DNA of 64,000 nt from Thalassotalea algicola (lineage in GTDB: Bacteria > Pseudomonadota > Gammaproteobacteria > Enterobacterales > Alteromonadaceae). Positions 26,682 through 36,500 of the stretch are shown one piece after another. The notes beneath the pieces were generated by a model. That model was given only the letters and a program-made list of their open reading frames with translations, had not been told where the DNA came from and did no database searches. The position numbers and the translations under genes were made by a program. Position 1 is the first letter of the stretch; each line of letters opens with the position of its first letter. The DNA lies in the NCBI RefSeq assembly GCF_012932965.1, contig NZ_JABBXH010000002.1:394573-458572 (forward strand), written 5' to 3'.

Positions 26682-28115
26682 ATGATGAAATATAAACTGT
26701 TAATGGGAGCATTTTTATTTGCTGCTACATCAGCTCAAGCTGATTATTACAGTGAAAGTATTGATACAGGGCAAGTAAACGAGGTTAATCAATATTTCAC
26801 TCAAGGCGAGCTAGCTCAAATGCTAGCGCCAATAGCTTTATATCCCGATACTTTGCTAACTCACATTCTAATTGCTTCTAGCTATCCGTTAGAGGTGGTT
26901 GAGGCATATCGTTGGCAAAAAGATAATCAATCTCTGTCTGAACAAACATTTAACAACAAACTAGATAGACAAAATTGGGACGCCAGTGTCAAAGCCTTGG
27001 TGCCGTTTGAACGTGTGCTAAAACAAATGCAGGATGATTTAACTTGGATGAGAAATTTAGGGGATGCGTTTTTAGGTCAAGAACAATCGGTACTTGATAC
27101 CATTCAAGAGCTTCGTCAACAGGCATACAATTCAGGAAGTTTAGATGACTTAGAGAATGCAAAAGTAGAATATGACAACGAAAAAATTGTAATTGTACCA
27201 AGTAGTCCTAAAGTTATTTATGTTCCTTATTACGACACACGTGAAGTCTACGGTTATTGGCGCTGGCACCATTATCCGCCTCGTTACTGGCATTGGGATC
27301 GCTATTATTACAACCATCCTGTGGCATGGCATGCTGGTGTTCATATCGGAGTAAGCTTTTTCTTTAGCGCGTTTCACTGGCATCATGGCTACGTAGTCGT
27401 TAACCACCACAAAGTGCATCATCACCGCAAACGTCACCATATTATTCGAAGTGGATATTCAAAACGTTGGCATCATAAGCCTACACACCGTAAGAATGTG
27501 GCCTATAGAACAGCAACAGTGAAAGAGAAGTATAAATATAAAAGTTCACACTCAGTTCGCTACAATAAACAGCGAAATACAGCTAAATTAGTAAGAAGTA
27601 GTAAAGCAGTTACAAAGCAACGAACTTATACAAAGTTGGCTAGTAACAATGCAAAACCTCGCAAAACTAATTCGTATAAGCAACAGTCAAATACGGTAAA
27701 AACTGTACGTCCTTATAGCCACAACAAGAAACGAGAAGTGTCATCTGAAAAGCAATTTAGAAAAGCAAATGATAGACAAATTAATACGATTAAACGTAGT
27801 AATAGCAAATCGATTCACTCAAATAATAATAGGCACTCGTATAAAGCGGGTAATTACAAAAATCAAGCGAGAGCAATAGGGGATGTAAGAGCTAATAGTA
27901 ACAATAAGAAGCGAGCATTGCCTTCGGAGAAACATAATCGATATGCAAACAATCAACAAGTTAACGCTAACGCTAAAGAGTATAGCCATGTGAGTAAAAA
28001 ACGAAGTAACTCGACAAAAACTTCAGTGAGAAAATCAACGTCTAAAACTGGTTCTCGCTCTGCTAGAACTAGCTCAAGCAAGGCAAAGAGCAATCGAAGT
28101 GAACGTAAACATTAG
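26682..28115 (+). CDS. Exported DUF3300 protein with basic C-terminal tail
   Basis: 477 aa with a signal peptide (LLMGAFLFAATSAQA). The DUF3300 domain (about 35-240) includes FTQGELAQMLAPIALYPDTL, VPSSPKVIYVPYYDTREVYG, and a His/Trp/Tyr-rich stretch (WHWDRYYYNHPVAWHAGVHI). The last ~240 residues are low-complexity, rich in Lys, Arg, Asn and Ser, and strongly basic. They include an imperfect ~30-residue duplication marked by NKKREVSSEKQ and NKKRALPSEKH. The domain's function is unknown, and the basic tail suggests binding to polyanions such as LPS, polyphosphate or nucleic acid (inference). It starts 71 bases after the kinase and has its own candidate operator. Confidence 0.88.
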   Translation: MMKYKLLMGAFLFAATSAQADYYSESIDTGQVNEVNQYFTQGELAQMLAPIALYPDTLLTHILIASSYPLEVVEAYRWQKDNQSLSEQTFNNKLDRQNWDASVKALVPFERVLKQMQDDLTWMRNLGDAFLGQEQSVLDTIQELRQQAYNSGSLDDLENAKVEYDNEKIVIVPSSPKVIYVPYYDTREVYGYWRWHHYPPRYWHWDRYYYNHPVAWHAGVHIGVSFFFSAFHWHHGYVVVNHHKVHHHRKRHHIIRSGYSKRWHHKPTHRKNVAYRTATVKEKYKYKSSHSVRYNKQRNTAKLVRSSKAVTKQRTYTKLASNNAKPRKTNSYKQQSNTVKTVRPYSHNKKREVSSEKQFRKANDRQINTIKRSNSKSIHSNNNRHSYKAGNYKNQARAIGDVRANSNNKKRALPSEKHNRYANNQQVNANAKEYSHVSKKRSNSTKTSVRKSTSKTGSRSARTSSSKAKSNRSERKH

Positions 28116-28198
28116 TATTTAAATAGTTAATAGTAAAAATGGCTGAAACTACAATATTTACTTATAGTTACCGTAAACCTTTTAATGTTTAATTAACT

Positions 28199-29017
28199 AT
28201 GTATAAGCCGACGACAATTGAACTAGCGGCTCCAACGCTATTGGAAGATGTAAATTTGACAGCCAGTTTGGAGGATAAGCAGCGATATGAGCAAAAGCTT
28301 AAAAAGTGGCAAAAGCGGATGTTACAAGTTCAACAAGCATACTTTAGACAGGGCCGAAGAACTATTATTGTGCTTGAAGGTTGGGATGCGAGCGGAAAAG
28401 GTGGCGCGATTCGTCGTTTGACAGAAAAGCTCGACCCTCGAGGATTTAGGGTATATCCAATCGCAGCTCCCACAGTTGAAGAACAAAGTAAGCATTACTT
28501 ATATCGCTTCCAAACCAAACTACCAGCTCCCGGTAACATAGCAATATTTGACCGTTCTTATTACGGAAGAGTGTTAGTAGAACGTGTTGAAGGCTTTGCA
28601 AACGAAATACAGTGGCAAAGGGCTTATCAAGAAATAAATGAGTTTGAACGGCTTTTAGTTGATGATGGGGTAAGAGTCGTTAAGTTGCTTATTCATATTG
28701 ATCAAGAAGAACAACTTAAACGATTTATGGAACGTTTAAATAACCCAATTAAGCGTTGGAAATTAACCGAAGAAGACTTACGTAATAGAGATAAATGGCA
28801 AGAATATCACCAAGCGCTTAATGACATGTTAACTTATTCTAATACGAACATTTCACAGTGGCATGTTATTTCTGGCAACCATAAGTGGCATGCCCGTATT
28901 CAAGTACTCAAAACCGTGGTTAAAGCCATGGAAGAAGGGGTTGATACGACAATACCTCCCTTAGATAAAACGCTTGTTAGCGCTGCTCAAATGTTATTAA
29001 AGAAAGAATTAGTTTAA
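28199..29017 (+). CDS. ppk2: Polyphosphate kinase 2 family protein
   Basis: 272 aa. PPK2 enzymes transfer phosphate between polyphosphate and nucleotides. Walker A is LEGWDASGKGG (about residues 59-69), Walker B is IAIFDRSYYGRVLVERVEGF, and the lid module is NPIKRWKLTEEDLRNRDKW. It is a single-domain form. Whether it acts on AMP, ADP or GDP is not readable here. Its 3' end overlaps the convergent solute-binding protein gene by 9 bases. Confidence 0.92.
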   Translation: MYKPTTIELAAPTLLEDVNLTASLEDKQRYEQKLKKWQKRMLQVQQAYFRQGRRTIIVLEGWDASGKGGAIRRLTEKLDPRGFRVYPIAAPTVEEQSKHYLYRFQTKLPAPGNIAIFDRSYYGRVLVERVEGFANEIQWQRAYQEINEFERLLVDDGVRVVKLLIHIDQEEQLKRFMERLNNPIKRWKLTEEDLRNRDKWQEYHQALNDMLTYSNTNISQWHVISGNHKWHARIQVLKTVVKAMEEGVDTTIPPLDKTLVSAAQMLLKKELV

Positions 29018-29734
29018 CTGTTGGCGCAACTTATTAACTATATCGCAATCGGTAAATTTACTTGCCGCTAAATATACATCGACTTCCTGGTCAGGAATAT
29101 CAAATACTGACTTCAACTGACTAGCGGCAAAACCTTGAGATATGGCCATAACTTTAAGCAATGGTAAATCTGCTACCATAGCGTCTATTTTTCCCGAATA
29201 AAGAAGAGCGATTAGTTGAGACAGTTCACTAGCAAGTTGGAAGTGCTGGCCCTCTTTAAACCCTTGTTTTTCGAATAAAAGATGTGCGTAATCATTACGC
29301 ATTAAACCAAGTTTTAAGCTTTTGGCTTGCTGCAGGGTTTGTAAATCTTTAGGTTTATCATTGTCTAATTGAATAATTGACATTTTGAAGGTTAACAATC
29401 GACCAATCCATTCAAATTGTGATTCACGTTCGGGGGTTCTAACGATTGGATAAATTAGTGTGTTGCTATTGCTTTGGGCATTCTGAAAGGCTCGCGCCCA
29501 AGGATATACTTGAAAATTTGCTTCGAGTCCGGCTTTTGCTAACAATTCCCTCACTTGCTTCGTTGTTTGTCCATCAAGCTTATCTCCGTTCATAAATTGA
29601 AGAGGAGGCGCTATTTCGGTGACAACGGAAATCGGCTTTGTTAGTAGATTATTGGCGTAACTATTTTCGTGAAATGTACTAAAGATTAATACCCAAAAGT
29701 GGCTTAAAAACAATAATAATTTTTGTATTTTCAA
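29009..29734 (-). CDS. Periplasmic solute-binding protein, family 3, orphan
   Basis: 241 aa with a signal peptide ending near NSYA. The segments ISVVTEIAPPLQFMNGDKLDG, YPWARAFQNA, IYPIVRTPERESQFEWIG and LLYSGKIDAMVADLPLL fit the SBP_bac_3 fold. No ABC permease is nearby. It is third in a tight minus-strand operon after the PspB-like and 65-aa genes (gaps of 2 and 3 bases), and its end overlaps PPK2 by 9 bases. The ligand is unknown. Confidence 0.84.
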   Translation of the reverse strand: MKIQKLLLFLSHFWVLIFSTFHENSYANNLLTKPISVVTEIAPPLQFMNGDKLDGQTTKQVRELLAKAGLEANFQVYPWARAFQNAQSNSNTLIYPIVRTPERESQFEWIGRLLTFKMSIIQLDNDKPKDLQTLQQAKSLKLGLMRNDYAHLLFEKQGFKEGQHFQLASELSQLIALLYSGKIDAMVADLPLLKVMAISQGFAASQLKSVFDIPDQEVDVYLAASKFTDCDIVNKLRQQLN

Positions 29735-29737
29735 ATG

Positions 29738-29935
29738 CTATTCCTCAGTCATATATCGCTCGTAATCGGCAACACCAAAATAACGAATAGATTTTTTGTG
29801 TTTTACACGTTTAGCAATGAGTATATCGTCACAATAGATTTTTACTATTTGCTTATCACCATTACTGTCTGTTTCGTAGCTATATTGCTCATTTAACCTT
29901 AAGTTATCAAATTCTGAGCGCATTATTAGCTTCAT
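29738..29935 (-). CDS. Unknown 65-aa protein in the PspB-like/SBP operon
   Basis: A small soluble protein without a recognised domain. It contains YCDDILIAKRVKHKKSIRYFG, a basic strand-like segment, and an acidic end YERYMTEE. The spacing of 2 bases after the PspB-like gene and 3 bases before the solute-binding protein gene supports real translation. A second Met at residue 5 could be the start. Its function is unknown. Confidence 0.68.
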   Translation of the reverse strand: MKLIMRSEFDNLRLNEQYSYETDSNGDKQIVKIYCDDILIAKRVKHKKSIRYFGVADYERYMTEE

Positions 29936-29937
29936 TA

Positions 29938-30180
29938 CTATAAGCCATTTATTTCTTTATTGACGTTATAGCCCTCGTCAGTAACAATTTTCTCGAGAAC
30001 TTGCATACGTTCTTCAAGTTTTGTCACTTGTGCTTTTAACTCTGAATTTTCTTCGCTTGATTGTTGTTTGTATTTCATTGTTTTTTCTTTGAATTTTAGA
30101 TGTTTTTGATACATATCGTATAACACACCAAACCCAACTGAAATGAGTACAATCATTACGACCATAGTCGTACCTGACAT
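29938..30180 (-). CDS. PspB-like membrane-anchored coiled-coil protein
   Basis: 80 aa: an N-terminal membrane helix (about 5-22) and a cytoplasmic charged coiled coil. The motif LEERMQVLEKIVTDEGY resembles the C-terminus of PspB, a phage-shock envelope stress protein. No pspA, pspC or pspF lies nearby, so I call it PspB-like only. It is the first gene of a three-gene operon with a 65-aa unknown and an orphan solute-binding protein. Confidence 0.7.
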   Translation of the reverse strand: MSGTTMVVMIVLISVGFGVLYDMYQKHLKFKEKTMKYKQQSSEENSELKAQVTKLEERMQVLEKIVTDEGYNVNKEINGL

Positions 30181-30320
30181 AGTCTGCTCCTATCTCTAAA
30201 GTAAAAAATAACGTTTAATAAAGTTGTTTAAAATTGAGTATAAACAGCAGCAATGAAAATTGATAGCAACGAGGCACAATCTATTAAATAGTAAGCACCT
30301 CGCATTTTAATGACGGGAGC

Positions 30321-30926
30321 TTATTTTGCTATTGATGCTAGCTCAAGTGTAACTTGTGCTAGTCCTTTCTGTTTAATACGGCGGCTTAACTCTGCTTTTT
30401 TGCTTTGCAATAACGAAATTCCTTCAATCACCATATCATAGGCCTTCCACTGACCTGTTTTTTTGTTTTTACGCATTTTAAATTGAATATCAATTTCTGG
30501 TGCATTGGCATCAATTATCTTTGCCGTAACCGCAACCATTTTTTTATTATCAAATGGCTTTTCGTTTTCATAAATTACCTGTTGATTTTTATATTTTGTT
30601 AATGCATTTGCATAGGTGCGAATTAAGTAGTGACGCATTGATTGAACAAACTTCTTGCGTTCAGAGTCAGTAGTCTTTTTTAATTGTTTGCCAAGAATAC
30701 GGTAAGCCGCATATTTATAATCAACATGTGGCATTAGCTCTTCTTCAACTATCGTGCGCATTAGTTCGGGAAACTTTGTTAGTTCTTGTTGGCTGCTGGC
30801 TATGCGACTAAATAAGCCATTACCTGTAGTTTCCAATACTTGGTATGGCGATGATTGTTGTGCATGAGCTACTGATAACATGCTGTTTAACACAAATAGT
30901 GCTGTAATTGAGATAACTTTTAACAT
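30321..30926 (-). CDS. MlaC/Ttg2D-like phospholipid-binding protein, orphan
   Basis: 201 aa with a signal peptide (LFVLNSMLSVAHAQ). The MlaC family carries phospholipid through the periplasm for the Mla system. Matching segments are LMPHVDYKYAAYRILGKQLKK, FVQSMRHYLIRTYANAL and the C-terminal DMVIEGISLLQSKKAEL. The mlaF, mlaE, mlaD and mlaB genes are absent here, unlike in a canonical operon. The gene lies downstream of a tetR gene in the same direction, with a perfect palindrome 17 bases before its start, so TetR control is likely. Confidence 0.87.
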   Translation of the reverse strand: MLKVISITALFVLNSMLSVAHAQQSSPYQVLETTGNGLFSRIASSQQELTKFPELMRTIVEEELMPHVDYKYAAYRILGKQLKKTTDSERKKFVQSMRHYLIRTYANALTKYKNQQVIYENEKPFDNKKMVAVTAKIIDANAPEIDIQFKMRKNKKTGQWKAYDMVIEGISLLQSKKAELSRRIKQKGLAQVTLELASIAK

Positions 30927-30942
30927 TGTTATTTCCCTTTGT

Positions 30943-30964
30943 ACATACCGACCGCTCGGTATGT
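30943..30964. promoter_or_regulatory. TetR-type operator upstream of the mlaC-like gene
   Basis: ACATACCGA (30943-30951) and TCGGTATGT (30956-30964) form a perfect 9-bp inverted repeat with a 4-base centre. The core ACCGACCGCTCGGT is of the type bound by TetR-family repressors. It lies between tetR and the mlaC-like start, 17 bases from the latter. Confidence 0.72.
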
Positions 30965-31015
30965 TGATGAGCGATAAAAATTAGTCGTAAACGTTAAGTT
31001 GAAACGACTATTTAC

Positions 31016-31603
31016 TTAGTTTTTCTGTAATGATTTGATGTATACGCAAAGTTCAGCCATTACTGTTTGAAACAATGCTTTATTTTGAGTGCTTTTACTT
31101 AGGCTTGAAGAGCCATGAAAAGCAGAAACGATAAAGTAAGAAACTTGAGAGTAATCAAGGTCACTGCGTAGCTGCTCACTGACTCGTCTTAAATTTTCAG
31201 AAATAAGTGTATTAAGTTTCTGCTGCATAGCTAATATACGCAGCCTAAAGCCTTCGTCTACACATGCCATTTCTTGAGACAAGTTATTAACAGGGCACCC
31301 GCATATTACTTCTTCACAGCTCATATCTTTCGCTAATGATTCGAAGAAATCACATAAACCTTGAATCGGATCTTCTTGAGTGACAGCAGGCTCCCACATC
31401 GATAAAAACATCGGCGTGTAAATCTCTTCAAATACGGCGTATCCTAACTCCTGTTTATTTGCAAAATGGTGGTAAAGAGCACCTTTTGAGATATTACATT
31501 GAGTCAAAATAGTAGATAAACTCGTCGCTTGAAAGCCATTTTTGTGAATTTCTTCACTAGTGACATCTAATATTAATTGACGGGTTTGTTCTGCTTCTCT
31601 CAT
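31016..31603 (-). CDS. TetR-family transcriptional regulator
   Basis: 195 aa. The N-terminal HTH covers about residues 10-55: TRQLILDVTSEEIHKNGF, then ILTQCNISKGALYHHFANKQEL. The C-terminal ligand domain has a Cys cluster (SCEEVICGCPV) typical of a TetR subfamily. Palindromes with the same ACCGACCG core occur before this gene (31637-31652) and before the mlaC-like gene (30943-30964), pointing to autoregulation and control of mlaC. An RND efflux pair starts 738 bases away on the other strand, but no such palindrome was seen next to it. Confidence 0.92.
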   Translation of the reverse strand: MREAEQTRQLILDVTSEEIHKNGFQATSLSTILTQCNISKGALYHHFANKQELGYAVFEEIYTPMFLSMWEPAVTQEDPIQGLCDFFESLAKDMSCEEVICGCPVNNLSQEMACVDEGFRLRILAMQQKLNTLISENLRRVSEQLRSDLDYSQVSYFIVSAFHGSSSLSKSTQNKALFQTVMAELCVYIKSLQKN

Positions 31604-31910
31604 TTTTTCTTACTTTCGCTAAGTTGAGGGCATTATAACCGACCGGTTGGTTTGTTGTAAATGTTAAAATAATATAAGTTATCTATTTAACAGCTAAGCT
31701 AACAGGTTAACTACTAGTTTTTGCTTGTCGAATTTAGTTAACTAATTGAATATTATTAACTAATATTTAGTTTAATAGGTGCTGAGTTGGTTGGGTAAAT
31801 AGGTGCGTTTTGACTAATTGGAACGACTAGAAGTTAAATTGACTTAAAAGAAAGCCGACAAAAGGATGCTAAAAAGTTTGAATATTACCTAGAAAATAGC
31901 CCAGAAGAAT
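31604..31910. other. AT-rich intergenic region upstream of tetR
   Basis: It holds the tetR promoter region and one TetR-type palindrome (listed separately). There is also a short palindrome TTAGTTAACTAA near 31734. No coding frame or RNA is evident. Confidence 0.5.
31637..31652. promoter_or_regulatory. TetR-type operator upstream of tetR
   Basis: AACCGACCGGTTGGTT is an imperfect palindrome with one mismatched pair. It shares the ACCGACCG core with the site at 30943-30964 and lies 34 bases before the tetR start. Confidence 0.65.
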
Positions 31911-32174
31911 TTATACGGTAATGGATAATTTACTTGCTCTTCTATCTCGCTTACATCTGGCATCTAAACGCTTAGTTTTTATATTGTTGTTTTTTCTACG
32001 CTCATCGCCATTACGGCGATCAATACCGTTCCATAAATTACTCTCTTGGAAAAAGTTTTTATTTATTCGGGCGCGCTTTTGTTTTAGGTAGGCATTAACT
32101 GGAGTCTTTCGTTCATTTGTACTTTTAGTATCGACTACTTTGTTGTTAGTCCGTTTAACTGGGCTGTTAATCAT
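31911..32174 (-). CDS. Small basic protein with RR-repeat motif, unknown
   Basis: An 87-aa Lys/Arg/Asn-rich protein with NGIDRRNGDERRK and RCKRDRRASK, recalling the spaced double-Arg motifs seen in small uncharacterised proteobacterial proteins. No signal peptide or membrane segment is seen. The ribosome site before the ATG is weak, so the start may differ. It is isolated between tetR and the RND genes. Its function is unknown, and nucleic-acid or anionic-lipid binding would be a guess from charge. Confidence 0.55.
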   Translation of the reverse strand: MINSPVKRTNNKVVDTKSTNERKTPVNAYLKQKRARINKNFFQESNLWNGIDRRNGDERRKNNNIKTKRLDARCKRDRRASKLSITV

Positions 32175-32340
32175 GAACTTATAAATCTATTGTTTAATTA
32201 TGTCTTGGTTATCTATATTTATCGGTAACTTAATGTAAACCTTTAGCCATAAGGGTTAATTTATCGTTAACAAAAAGTTACTCGATTTGGTGCCGTTCAG
32301 CTGCCATAATTGTGATAACTCTTAATTCTTAGGGCATTAT

Positions 32341-33522
32341 ATGAAACCTTACTTTACTTTATCTTTACCTCAGCGCGGTAAAGCTGCGGTTCTTTTCTTT
32401 ATTTCGTTCTTGGTATTGACCGGCTGTAGTCAAGAAAATGCTATGCAAACTTCTGCACCAGTGCCGGCTGTATCAGTTTATAGCGTTCAAGCTAAACCTA
32501 TTGGTTTTGCTCGAGATTTTGTTGCCCGCACTGAATCTTCGAAAGAAGCGGGTATAAAAGCTAGAGTAGAAGGCGAGCTTATTGCTAGGCACTTCGAAGA
32601 AGGCCGAGTTGTTGAGAAAGGGCAGTTGTTATTTGAAATCGATCCGGCTAGCTATAAAGCATCACTTAATCAAGCGCAGGCAGAATTAGAAAGTAAACGT
32701 TCTGTAGCCGAGCGAGCAAAAAGAAACCTTAAACGAGGCCAAGAGGTTTCGAAAAAGGGGTTTATCTCACAATCTGACTTAGATAAATTAATTGCTGAAG
32801 ACTTACAGGCAAAAGCTGCAGTAGCGGCAGCTGAGTCTGCCTTGGAAAAAGCCGAACTTAATTTAAGTTACACCAAAATATCAGCACCTTTTAAAGGGCG
32901 AATAGGTAAGGTTGCATTTAACGTAGGAAACATTGTTGGGCCAAGCGTAGAAGAGCTAGCACATATTCAGGTAACTGATCCAATGTATGTAAATTTCCAA
33001 GTCGAAGAAAGTGAGTTTATTTCATACTTACAAGAGCGTAACGGGTCTGATGAACCAAGAAATGTACCTTTTGATATCACCCTTAAATTACCAAACAATA
33101 AATTTTATGATAAACCAGGCCAACTAGTATTTGCCGACACACAAGTTGAATCTGGAACAGGTACTATTGAATTACGAGCGCAGTTTGATAATCCAAAAGG
33201 CATTGTGTTGCCAGGATTATTTGTAACCCTTTTTATTGAGTCTAAAGAAAAACAGTCTCTAGCTTTGGTACCTCAATCTGCAGTGCAATCAGGGCAACAA
33301 GGTAAGTCCGTATTAATTGTCGATAACGAAAATAAAGTTATACAACGCTTTGTAACCCTTGGCAGAAGAATCGATGCTATGTGGGTAGTGGAAGCTGGAT
33401 TGGAAGAAAATGAAAGAATTGTAATTGAGGGACTTCAAAAAGTTAGAAGTGGTGTAGAAGTAAAACCAGTAGAAAAGGTCGTAGACCCAGTTACTGGTAC
33501 CGTTTCTGACTTAGTTAAGTAA
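32341..33522 (+). CDS. RND efflux periplasmic adaptor lipoprotein
   Basis: 393 aa. The lipobox LTGC puts the acylated Cys at residue 29, so it is an inner-membrane-anchored lipoprotein of the AcrA/MexE type. It has a biotinyl-lipoyl-like domain (EAGIKARVEGELIARHFEEGRVVEKGQLLFEID), an alpha-hairpin (about 105-165), and beta-barrel and membrane-proximal domains. It links the RND pump to an outer-membrane channel. The pump gene follows after 9 bases. No TolC-type gene is present, so the channel must come from elsewhere. Confidence 0.94.
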   Translation: MKPYFTLSLPQRGKAAVLFFISFLVLTGCSQENAMQTSAPVPAVSVYSVQAKPIGFARDFVARTESSKEAGIKARVEGELIARHFEEGRVVEKGQLLFEIDPASYKASLNQAQAELESKRSVAERAKRNLKRGQEVSKKGFISQSDLDKLIAEDLQAKAAVAAAESALEKAELNLSYTKISAPFKGRIGKVAFNVGNIVGPSVEELAHIQVTDPMYVNFQVEESEFISYLQERNGSDEPRNVPFDITLKLPNNKFYDKPGQLVFADTQVESGTGTIELRAQFDNPKGIVLPGLFVTLFIESKEKQSLALVPQSAVQSGQQGKSVLIVDNENKVIQRFVTLGRRIDAMWVVEAGLEENERIVIEGLQKVRSGVEVKPVEKVVDPVTGTVSDLVK

Positions 33523-33531
33523 GGGCCAGAT

Positions 33532-36500
33532 ATGATTAGTAGAGTCTTTATTGAGCGACCCAAGTTTGCCTTTGTCATTTCGATTGTTATTACACTAGCG
33601 GGTATCATTGCTTCAAGCGTATTGCCCGTGAATATGTATCCTCAAATTACTCCACAACAAGTAGAAATCACTGCGATTTATCCAGGAGCAAGCGCACAAG
33701 TTGTTGAAGAAGCGGTTATTAGACCAATCGAAGAACAAATTAATGGCGTTGAAGATATGATGTATATCGAGTCAACAGCGTCAAATAACGGTACTGCAAC
33801 CATAAATGTGTTTTTCAAAGTCGGTACTGATGGTGATATTGCTCAAGTAAATGTGCAGAATCGCGTGGCTCTTGCTGAAACATCCTTGCCTCAAGAAGTT
33901 ACACGTCAGGGTGTAAGTGTAAAGAAAAAATCTTCAAATATGCTAATGGCGATAAACCTTTATGGAGAAAAAGAGGGTATTGATCAGTTATTCCTAAGCA
34001 ACTACGCAACTAATAAGTTAACTGAACCTCTAGCTCGAATTCCAGGAGTAGCAGCAGCAACGGTTATGGGAGAGATGAGTTATAGTATGCGTGCTTGGCT
34101 TAAACCTGATCGAATGGCGTCATTAGGTGTTACCGTTACAGAAATACAACAAGCATTAAAAGAACAAAACTTAATTGTGGCGGCAGGTAAGTTTGGTGCT
34201 AGCCCTGCTTTGCCAAGTCAGCAATTCGAATACTCTATTCAAGCTAAAGGTCGATTGAAGACTGCGGAAGAATTTGAACAAACGGTTATTCGCGCAAACC
34301 CGAACGGTAATTTTGTAAGATTATCTGATGTTGCTCGTATTGAGCTAGGCTCTCAGGACTATGGTATTCAAGCCAAACTAAATGGGCAAGATACTGCATT
34401 TGTTGTGATATATCAGTTACCTGATGCGAATGCTACACAGGTAGCCAAGAATGTAAAAGCAGAGGTAGAAAGACTTTCTCAACGTTTTCCTGATGGTTTA
34501 AAGCATGCCATCGTATACGATACGACTGAATTTATTATACGTTCAATTGACGAAGTAAAAGTGACGTTGGTACAAGCTATTGGCTTAGTAATTTTAGTGG
34601 TCTTTTTATTTTTACAAAATTGGCGAGCAACTATTATTCCGTCAATTGCGATTCCTGTTTCCTTAATAGGGACATTCGCCTTTATGTTGCTGATGGGCTA
34701 CTCCATCAATACCATTACTTTATTTGGTTTAGTTTTAGCTATCGGGATTGTGGTTGATGACGCAATTGTTGTTATCGAAAACGTAGAGCGCTTAATTAAA
34801 GAAGAAAAGCTTCCTGTAAAAGAAGCCGTAGCAAAGGCAATGGAACAAGTTTCAGGACCAATTATCGCGACTACCTTGGTGTTATTGGCGGTATTTGTTC
34901 CAGTTGCGTTTATGCCAGGTATTACTGGTGAATTATATAAGCAATTCTCAGTAACTATTTCGTTTGCTGTTTTAATATCTTCATTAAATGCGCTAACACT
35001 AAGTCCGGCGCTATGTACCGTGCTACTTAGTGAAAAAAATATGAAACCTATCGCTTGGCTTCAACCATTTGAACAGGCAATTATAAAGTTAACAGCCGGT
35101 TATTCTAATTCCGTTAAATACATACTAAAAAGGGCTGGTCGTATTGGAATTCTTGTGCTCGTTACTTTTATTGCTACAGGTTGGCTAACAAGTAATGTAC
35201 CTACTTCGTTTGTGCCGCCAGAAGACCAAGGATATGTATTTGTTGATATTCAATTACCTGATGCTGCATCTGGCAATAGAACTCAAGCAGTTATTGATAG
35301 AATTACCCCAATTTTGAAAGCGGATCCCGCTGTTAGTGATGTTATTACTGTGTCAGGATTCTCTCTTTTAGGTGGAGCAGGATCAAATCAAGGTTTTGGT
35401 ATTGTTATGCTTCATGATTGGGAGCAGCGTACAGACCCTGAGCTAGGTCTGAGGCAAGTGATATCTCGATTGATGGGACAACTGTGGACACAGCCTGATG
35501 CACAGATCATGATATTTAATCCACCACCTATTCCAGGCTTAGGTAATAGTTCTGGCTTTGAATTTAAGCTGCAAGATAGTGAAGGGCAAAGTGCAATAGA
35601 GCTTGCACAAGTCATGAATGGGTTAATATTTGAGGCAAATGCTCGCCCTGAACTCAGTCGTGTATTTAGCACTTACCGCGCAAGTGTTCCACAATACCGG
35701 CTAGAAGTAGACAGAAATAAGGCTAAAGCTCAGGGGGTCGCGCTGTCGGATATATTCACGACTTTGCAGGCCCAACTAGGTTCTTTATACATTAATGACT
35801 TTAGCCAATTTGGCCGTACCTATCGTGTAACGATTCAAGCTGAAAGTGAATATCGCGCTAAGCCAGAAGATCTCCACTATTACTACGTCCGTAATAGTGA
35901 TGGTGAAATGGTACCGCTGACTACTTTAGCTAAATTGGAGCCGACATTAGGCCCTACGTCGATAAACCACTTTAATTTGTTTAGAAGTGCAAGTATTACA
36001 GGACAGGCTGCTCAAGGTTATTCATCTGGTGAAGCTATTGTTGCGATGGAAGAGTTGGCCAGTAATTTACCAAATGGCTATGTATTTGAATGGGCAGGGC
36101 AGACAAAGCAAGAAATCGAAGCTGGCGACTTAGCACCAATGTTGTTTGCGTTAGCTATTTTGTTCGTTTACTTGTTTTTAGTGGCACAATATGAAAGTTG
36201 GACTATCCCTTTCTCGGTAATTGCTGCTGTGCCACTAGCCATATTTGGTGCGATGTTGACGCTATACCTAGTAGGGATGGCAAATAATATTTATGCTCAG
36301 GTGGGCTTGGTACTATTAATTGGATTATCCACTAAAACAGCCATCTTAATCGTTGAATTTGCTATGGAGCTACATGGGCAAGGAAAGAGTGTATTTGAAG
36401 CCGCTTTGGAAGCTGCAAGGTTGCGTTTTAGAGCGGTATTGATGACGGCACTTTCTTTTGTGCTTGGTGTGCTACCTTTAGTGTTTTCTTCTGGTGCTGG

